Of a stretch of 64,000 nucleotides of DNA, positions 60,111 through 64,000 are shown one piece after another. The notes beneath the pieces are model-generated. The model ran no database searches, was not told the DNA's origin, and was given only the letters and a program-made list of their open reading frames with translations. The position numbers and the translations under genes are program-made. The stretch comes from JBKDZP01 sp047971315. Its GTDB lineage: Bacteria > Bacillota_I > Bacilli_A > RF39 > UBA660. Positions within the stretch are counted from its first letter, which is position 1. The number at the start of each line of letters is the position of its first letter. The stretch covers positions 1 through 64,000 of the forward strand of contig JBKDZP010000004.1 of the NCBI GenBank assembly GCA_047971315.1, written 5' to 3'.

Positions 60111-61160
60111 TTATAAAATACTTTCTTTTTTTATAAAATTCTTGTTATTTAATTCATTATCATAGTTTAAAATATACTCTTCATAATTTGCTTTATTTAC
60201 ATCAAATTTTTGGTATAATTCAGTTATCATATCTAATCTATCTTGATTTAGTTGTATTTTAGATGACTTTATAAAATTATAATTTTCATTTAAAATTTTT
60301 CCAACATACTTTTGATCAATTAATAATAATTGTGCTTTAATATATAATTGAAGTAAATAACTTTGAAATTTTTCTTCATCTGTTTTTATATTACAAATTA
60401 ATAAATTTTTTTGATAATTTGTAATCTCAGAATATGCAACTTCATTTATTTCTTCTTTATAAATGGATGGATCAACATAATAATATTTTAATAAATTGTT
60501 ACTAATTTTTTTAGGATTTGGTATTTTACCATTTTGTAAGAAACTATTTTCTAAAAAATTATATGTTGATATTAAGTTATATTTAAATAGAATTAAATCT
60601 TTTTTGAAATTACATTCTGATTTTTTTAGTTCATCATCAATTAAATATACAATTACTCTTATTTTTTCTATTTTATATAAAAATGGAATCATAACTCTAT
60701 TTTCAAAATTAAATATTTTAGTATATTCTGTTTCTAAACTTATTGGATCTTTTGCCAATCTCTTAAGATTTTCTTTTGTTAAATCCGTTGTACCAAGCTT
60801 TTTCATAGTTTCTTTAAAATATTTTCGATTAATCATATGATCAAAATTGAGATTTGTTGTTATTTCTTTTAAATATCTAGATGATTCTGTTAAATCTATT
60901 AGTTCTGTTAAATCTGGTTGATTTTTTTGATTTATTTTATTGTCGATTTTTATTTTTAATTTTACTTTACTTTCATCATCTAATTTTCTATACGATTTAT
61001 TTAATATTTCTACACATAAATTTATATATTCTAACTCTTTAGTAATACTTTGTCCTTTAAATTCTTTAATAGCTAAATTATTATAATATTCATTTTTCAA
61101 TTTAGTTGTTTTAATAATAGTATCAAATATTTGATTTAAATTACTTTCTTGTTTTTCCAC
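60111..61160 (-). CDS. Hypothetical helical protein (349 aa)
   Basis: Starts at GTG (61160) after GAGGTGAT. It is rich in Lys, Asn, Ile and Leu and predicted mostly helical, without membrane segments or known motifs. It lies between rpmG and the PBP gene in the same direction, 53 bases from the PBP stop. I do not recognise it; it may be specific to this lineage. Confidence 0.65.
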   Translation of the reverse strand: MEKQESNLNQIFDTIIKTTKLKNEYYNNLAIKEFKGQSITKELEYINLCVEILNKSYRKLDDESKVKLKIKIDNKINQKNQPDLTELIDLTESSRYLKEITTNLNFDHMINRKYFKETMKKLGTTDLTKENLKRLAKDPISLETEYTKIFNFENRVMIPFLYKIEKIRVIVYLIDDELKKSECNFKKDLILFKYNLISTYNFLENSFLQNGKIPNPKKISNNLLKYYYVDPSIYKEEINEVAYSEITNYQKNLLICNIKTDEEKFQSYLLQLYIKAQLLLIDQKYVGKILNENYNFIKSSKIQLNQDRLDMITELYQKFDVNKANYEEYILNYDNELNNKNFIKKESIL

Positions 61161-61213
61161 ACAATCACCTCACGTAGGTGATATAATAACACAATTTCTT
61201 ATTTTTTCAACAA

Positions 61214-63292
61214 TTATTTGTTATAAATTTTAAAATAAGCATCACTTATTTTTTTAGAAATTCTTTTATTTACATATGATTGATATGTACTATTTTTATT
61301 ATATGTGTAAACGTTTGGAGAAATTACTGTAAATGTTACTTTAGGATTATCATATGGGGCATATCCAACAAATGTAGTTGTTACAGTTTCTGTATCAATT
61401 TTACCATCATTATTTGTATCAACAAAGCTTTGACTTGTTCCAGTTTTTCCTGCTGGATTATATATTTTATCAATATATCCAGACCCCGTTCCACCAGTTT
61501 TCATTACTTCTATAAAACCTTCTTTTACTCTATTTAAATATTGATTTTCAGTATTAACGGTATTTAAAATAACAGTATTTTGTTCTAATATTTTATTTGT
61601 CAAATTACTAGAACTACTATAAACTGATTTTAATAAATGAGGTTTTAGTCTATTTCCACCACTAGCTATTGTCGAAATATACTGTGATAATTGAATTGGA
61701 GTATAGTTATCATATTGTCCAATAGTAAAATCAAGTAATAAACCAGATGAATCATTTTTGCCAATCAAGCCTACACTTTCATTTGGCAAATCAATTCCTG
61801 TTTTTACTCCTAATCCAAATTCATTAAATGTTGTTCTATAAATATTAAAAATTTGTTCATTCACTTTAAGTCCACCATTATATACATAATTTATTCCAGC
61901 TACTTTCATTGCTGTATAAAATTGATATGTATTTGATGAATATTTTAAGGCAGTAATATCATTTAATAATCCCAAATATTTCCATGAACATTTTAAATTT
62001 GTAGAAGCTAATTTAACACAGTTATCATATCTTTGTTCACCAATTACTAAAGCATTATTATTATAACCTACAATATGTGATGCTCCTTTTACAACAGATC
62101 CTACTGTGACTGCTTCATTTATAATTCCGGTTGTATAATCGTATATTTGATAGTTACCAGCATTATAAACTATTTGTTTACCAGCCATCGCTAGAATTTC
62201 CCCGTTGTTTGGATCAGTTATAATTACAAATGAATGATTATAGTTTTCTGTATTTGGTTCTAATTTTGCTTTTATTAATTCTTCTTCAAGTATTTCTTCT
62301 ACTTGTTTTTGTAATTCAATATCGATAGTTAATACTAAATCATTTCCCCTACTACCAGTTGATACCAAAGTTTGATTTCCGTTTGCTTCTATTTGATAAG
62401 TATTTTTAGTTCCTTTTAAATATTTATCATAATAGTATTCTAAGTAGCTTATTCCTACTCTGTCATTTAGAGTATAACCTTCTTTTAAATAATATTCTTT
62501 TAGTTCAAATGGAATACCAGATTCTCCTGATACTGTTCCAATAATAGATTTAAACACACTATCATATACATAACTTCTATTCCAGTCCAATCTAGTGTTT
62601 ATTCCATTAAGTTCATTAGCCTTAATAGATATAATAGCGTATTCTTCATCAGTTACATTTTCACTTTTAATTATCTTTTCAGAATACGAATAACCTTTAT
62701 TCATAAGTGTATAAATATATATAGCTTTAAGGTCAGTATCAGTATAATTTAAATCTTGATTATTTATTCTATCTAATTTTAAGTTTTCAATTTCTTCGGA
62801 TGTTATTTTTCTATTTTTTAAATCTTCATATTCTTCTTTAGTTATTTTGTTATAAGCTAAATCTGGATTACTTTTAATCCAAAATATTTTTATATTTAGA
62901 GTTGTAAGTTTAGAATAATCTAACTCTATTAAAGTAGATAATGTGTATGCCAGTTTTATTTCTTCTTTATTTGTTATACTAGTGTTTTTTTTATAGTAAA
63001 TTACTTTAGTTGGTATATTATCAACAATTAATTGAAAATTTCTATCATAAATTCTACCTCTAGGAGCAGTACTTCCTTCGATTAAAGTTTTTGTAAGTTC
63101 AATAATTTTAGATTTATAAGTATCTTGATTTATTATTTGAATATTAAATAATGTTACAAACAATAAAATTATTAGTGTCATTATTATTTTAATTAATATA
63201 TTATATCTTTTTTCAATTGTTTTTTTTAGATTTCTTTTTTTATTTAATGATTTAGATTGATTTTTTACTTTGTGTTTTTTTATAAATTTCAT
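61214..63292 (-). CDS. Class B penicillin-binding protein (FtsI/PBP2-like)
   Basis: A 692-residue transpeptidase that cross-links peptidoglycan. One membrane helix (about 35-52) follows a basic cytoplasmic tail. The pedestal domain has APRGRIYDRN, and the transpeptidase domain has SVVKG (active Ser, SxxK), SSN (SxN) and AGKTGTSQSF (KTG). No PASTA repeats. It would pair with the SEDS protein at 18401 or another. The start overlaps the sodA 3' end by 41 bases. Confidence 0.92.
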   Translation of the reverse strand: MKFIKKHKVKNQSKSLNKKRNLKKTIEKRYNILIKIIMTLIILLFVTLFNIQIINQDTYKSKIIELTKTLIEGSTAPRGRIYDRNFQLIVDNIPTKVIYYKKNTSITNKEEIKLAYTLSTLIELDYSKLTTLNIKIFWIKSNPDLAYNKITKEEYEDLKNRKITSEEIENLKLDRINNQDLNYTDTDLKAIYIYTLMNKGYSYSEKIIKSENVTDEEYAIISIKANELNGINTRLDWNRSYVYDSVFKSIIGTVSGESGIPFELKEYYLKEGYTLNDRVGISYLEYYYDKYLKGTKNTYQIEANGNQTLVSTGSRGNDLVLTIDIELQKQVEEILEEELIKAKLEPNTENYNHSFVIITDPNNGEILAMAGKQIVYNAGNYQIYDYTTGIINEAVTVGSVVKGASHIVGYNNNALVIGEQRYDNCVKLASTNLKCSWKYLGLLNDITALKYSSNTYQFYTAMKVAGINYVYNGGLKVNEQIFNIYRTTFNEFGLGVKTGIDLPNESVGLIGKNDSSGLLLDFTIGQYDNYTPIQLSQYISTIASGGNRLKPHLLKSVYSSSSNLTNKILEQNTVILNTVNTENQYLNRVKEGFIEVMKTGGTGSGYIDKIYNPAGKTGTSQSFVDTNNDGKIDTETVTTTFVGYAPYDNPKVTFTVISPNVYTYNKNSTYQSYVNKRISKKISDAYFKIYNK

Positions 63293-63872
63293 TTATTTTT
63301 TTAAAATCAACAATGTAAAAAAAGTTTTCTATATATTTTTGCTTATTACTTTGATAATCCAAATAATAAGCATGTTCCCATAAGTCAATCGTCATAATTG
63401 GTGTAAAGCCATAGGCAAATGGTGTTTCTTGATTACTTGTATTTATAATATCTAATTCATTATTTTTAAGCACTAAGAATGTATAACCCGAACCAGTTAT
63501 TAAATTGGCCTTCTTTTTAAATTCTTTTTTAAAATTGTCAAAGCTTCCATATTTTAAATCAATGGCATTTTTTATTTCATTTTCTGGTTTATTTGATTTA
63601 TTTGGACTAATATTTTCAAAATAAAGATTATGATTTAATACTCCACCAGCATTATATAATATTTCATCTCTAATATATAATGGAAATTTGTCAATATTTT
63701 TAACTAGTTCTTCTAAACTGTAATTACCATTATAATTTATTGAACTTAAGTATTTATTAAGATTATTCACATAATTTTTATAGTGATTTTCATAGTGTAT
63801 ACCTAAAGTTCTAGCACTTAAAAATGGTTCTAATTCATCATAGTCATAATCTAGTTCTTGAATATTATACAT
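63252..63872 (-). CDS. sodA: Superoxide dismutase (Fe/Mn)
   Basis: Converts superoxide to H2O2 and O2. The start MYNIQELDYDYDELEPF at 63872 has GAGGTGATATT. Ligands visible are IHYENHYKNYV (first two His), GGVLNHNLYFENI and IDLWEHAYYLDY (Asp and His). The GGVLNH segment lacks the His of GGH-type Mn enzymes; the metal choice is unclear. 206 residues. It links with PerR-rubrerythrin as oxidative defence in an anaerobe. Confidence 0.92.
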   Translation of the reverse strand: MYNIQELDYDYDELEPFLSARTLGIHYENHYKNYVNNLNKYLSSINYNGNYSLEELVKNIDKFPLYIRDEILYNAGGVLNHNLYFENISPNKSNKPENEIKNAIDLKYGSFDNFKKEFKKKANLITGSGYTFLVLKNNELDIINTSNQETPFAYGFTPIMTIDLWEHAYYLDYQSNKQKYIENFFYIVDFKKINEIYKKTQSKKSI

Positions 63873-63955
63873 AATATCACCTCTATTTAAGTTTATTTCA
63901 AAAATACTACAATATTCTAATATCACTACATATATTATATAGAGGTGATATTATG
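63870..63955. promoter_or_regulatory. Divergent sodA / downstream-gene region with a 17-bp inverted repeat
   Basis: CATAATATCACCTCTAT (63870-63886) and ATAGAGGTGATATTATG (63939-63955) are exact inverted copies. Each comprises a start codon and ribosome binding site of the diverging genes. Confidence 0.6.
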
Positions 63956-64000
63956 TTTAAAAATTTAATTAAAAATTATGTGGATAAGTTAAGTACTGAG
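63953..64000 (+). CDS. Partial CDS at the right edge
   Basis: ATG at 63953 follows GAGGTGATATT. The first 16 residues, MFKNLIKNYVDKLSTE, run off the window. Too short to identify. Confidence 0.6.
   Translation, partial: MFKNLIKNYVDKLSTE

Noticed and set aside
1..64000. CRISPR array
   Set aside because: No regularly spaced repeats of 25-40 bases with unique spacers were seen; the repeats near 56660-56840 are protein-coding.

Overview
The window is very AT-rich DNA from a member of the Bacillota. It uses the standard code (TGG for Trp, TGA as a stop) and has strong GGAGG ribosome binding sites. It carries sporulation genes (spoIIAA, sigF, spoVAC-AD-AE, a split sigK and two YjcZ-like peptides) beside anaerobic and oxidative-stress genes (pyruvate:ferredoxin oxidoreductase, rubrerythrin, PerR, superoxide dismutase). 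An uncultured gut Bacilli lineage of the RF39/Erysipelotrichales kind fits, but no rRNA is present to confirm this. No tRNA, rRNA or CRISPR array was seen.

Region 1 (1-~11,500) is the right end of an integrated, probably conjugative element. It holds a relaxase-like fragment, a CpaF/VirB11-type ATPase, two small pilin-like membrane proteins, surface proteins, SSB, an ArpU/RinA-like regulator, a macro-domain protein, and an excisionase and tyrosine integrase at the end. Two near-identical promoters face outward, at 8679-8721 (leftward) and 9746-9788 (rightward). Each is followed at once by an intrinsic terminator, which suggests control by attenuation or antitermination.

Region 2 (11,500-34,300) is chromosomal core: recG flanked by two candidate small RNAs, nifJ, rubrerythrin-perR, an ftsW/rodA/spoVE gene, two spore peptides, def, ylmH, an ABC-F ATPase, a short smc, spoVA and spoIIA/sigF. 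The spoIIA operon lacks spoIIAB, and its SpoIIAA has Glu where the phosphorylated Ser should be.

Region 3 (34,317-46,924) is sigK interrupted by an 11,906-bp skin-type element. Removing the DNA between the two ATAGnAAATG sites restores a 702-nt sigK frame (233 aa). The element encodes a large serine recombinase, regulators, winged-helix proteins, a zinc-ribbon/nuclease/HIRAN protein and a rightward cluster of HEPN, DUF6602, HEPN-like and DUF4238 proteins resembling defence cargo. Closing the excised circle would remove the recombinase stop codon and fuse it in frame to a two-HTH ORF at the other end (739 aa). This is the most unusual feature of the window.

Region 4 (47,000-64,000) is core again: yneF, parC, a graveyard with a dead ISAs1-type transposase and a second decayed gene, parE, two HAD phosphatase paralogues, the infC-rpmI-rplT operon with its L20-type attenuator, a DUF4116 repeat protein, an aluminium-resistance/MetC-like enzyme, an SDR, efp, rpmG, a class B PBP and sodA. 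Oddities are an in-frame UAA in infC, an L20 carrying a Rho-N/SAP-like tail, and several genes whose best start codon is AUA, AUC or AUU.
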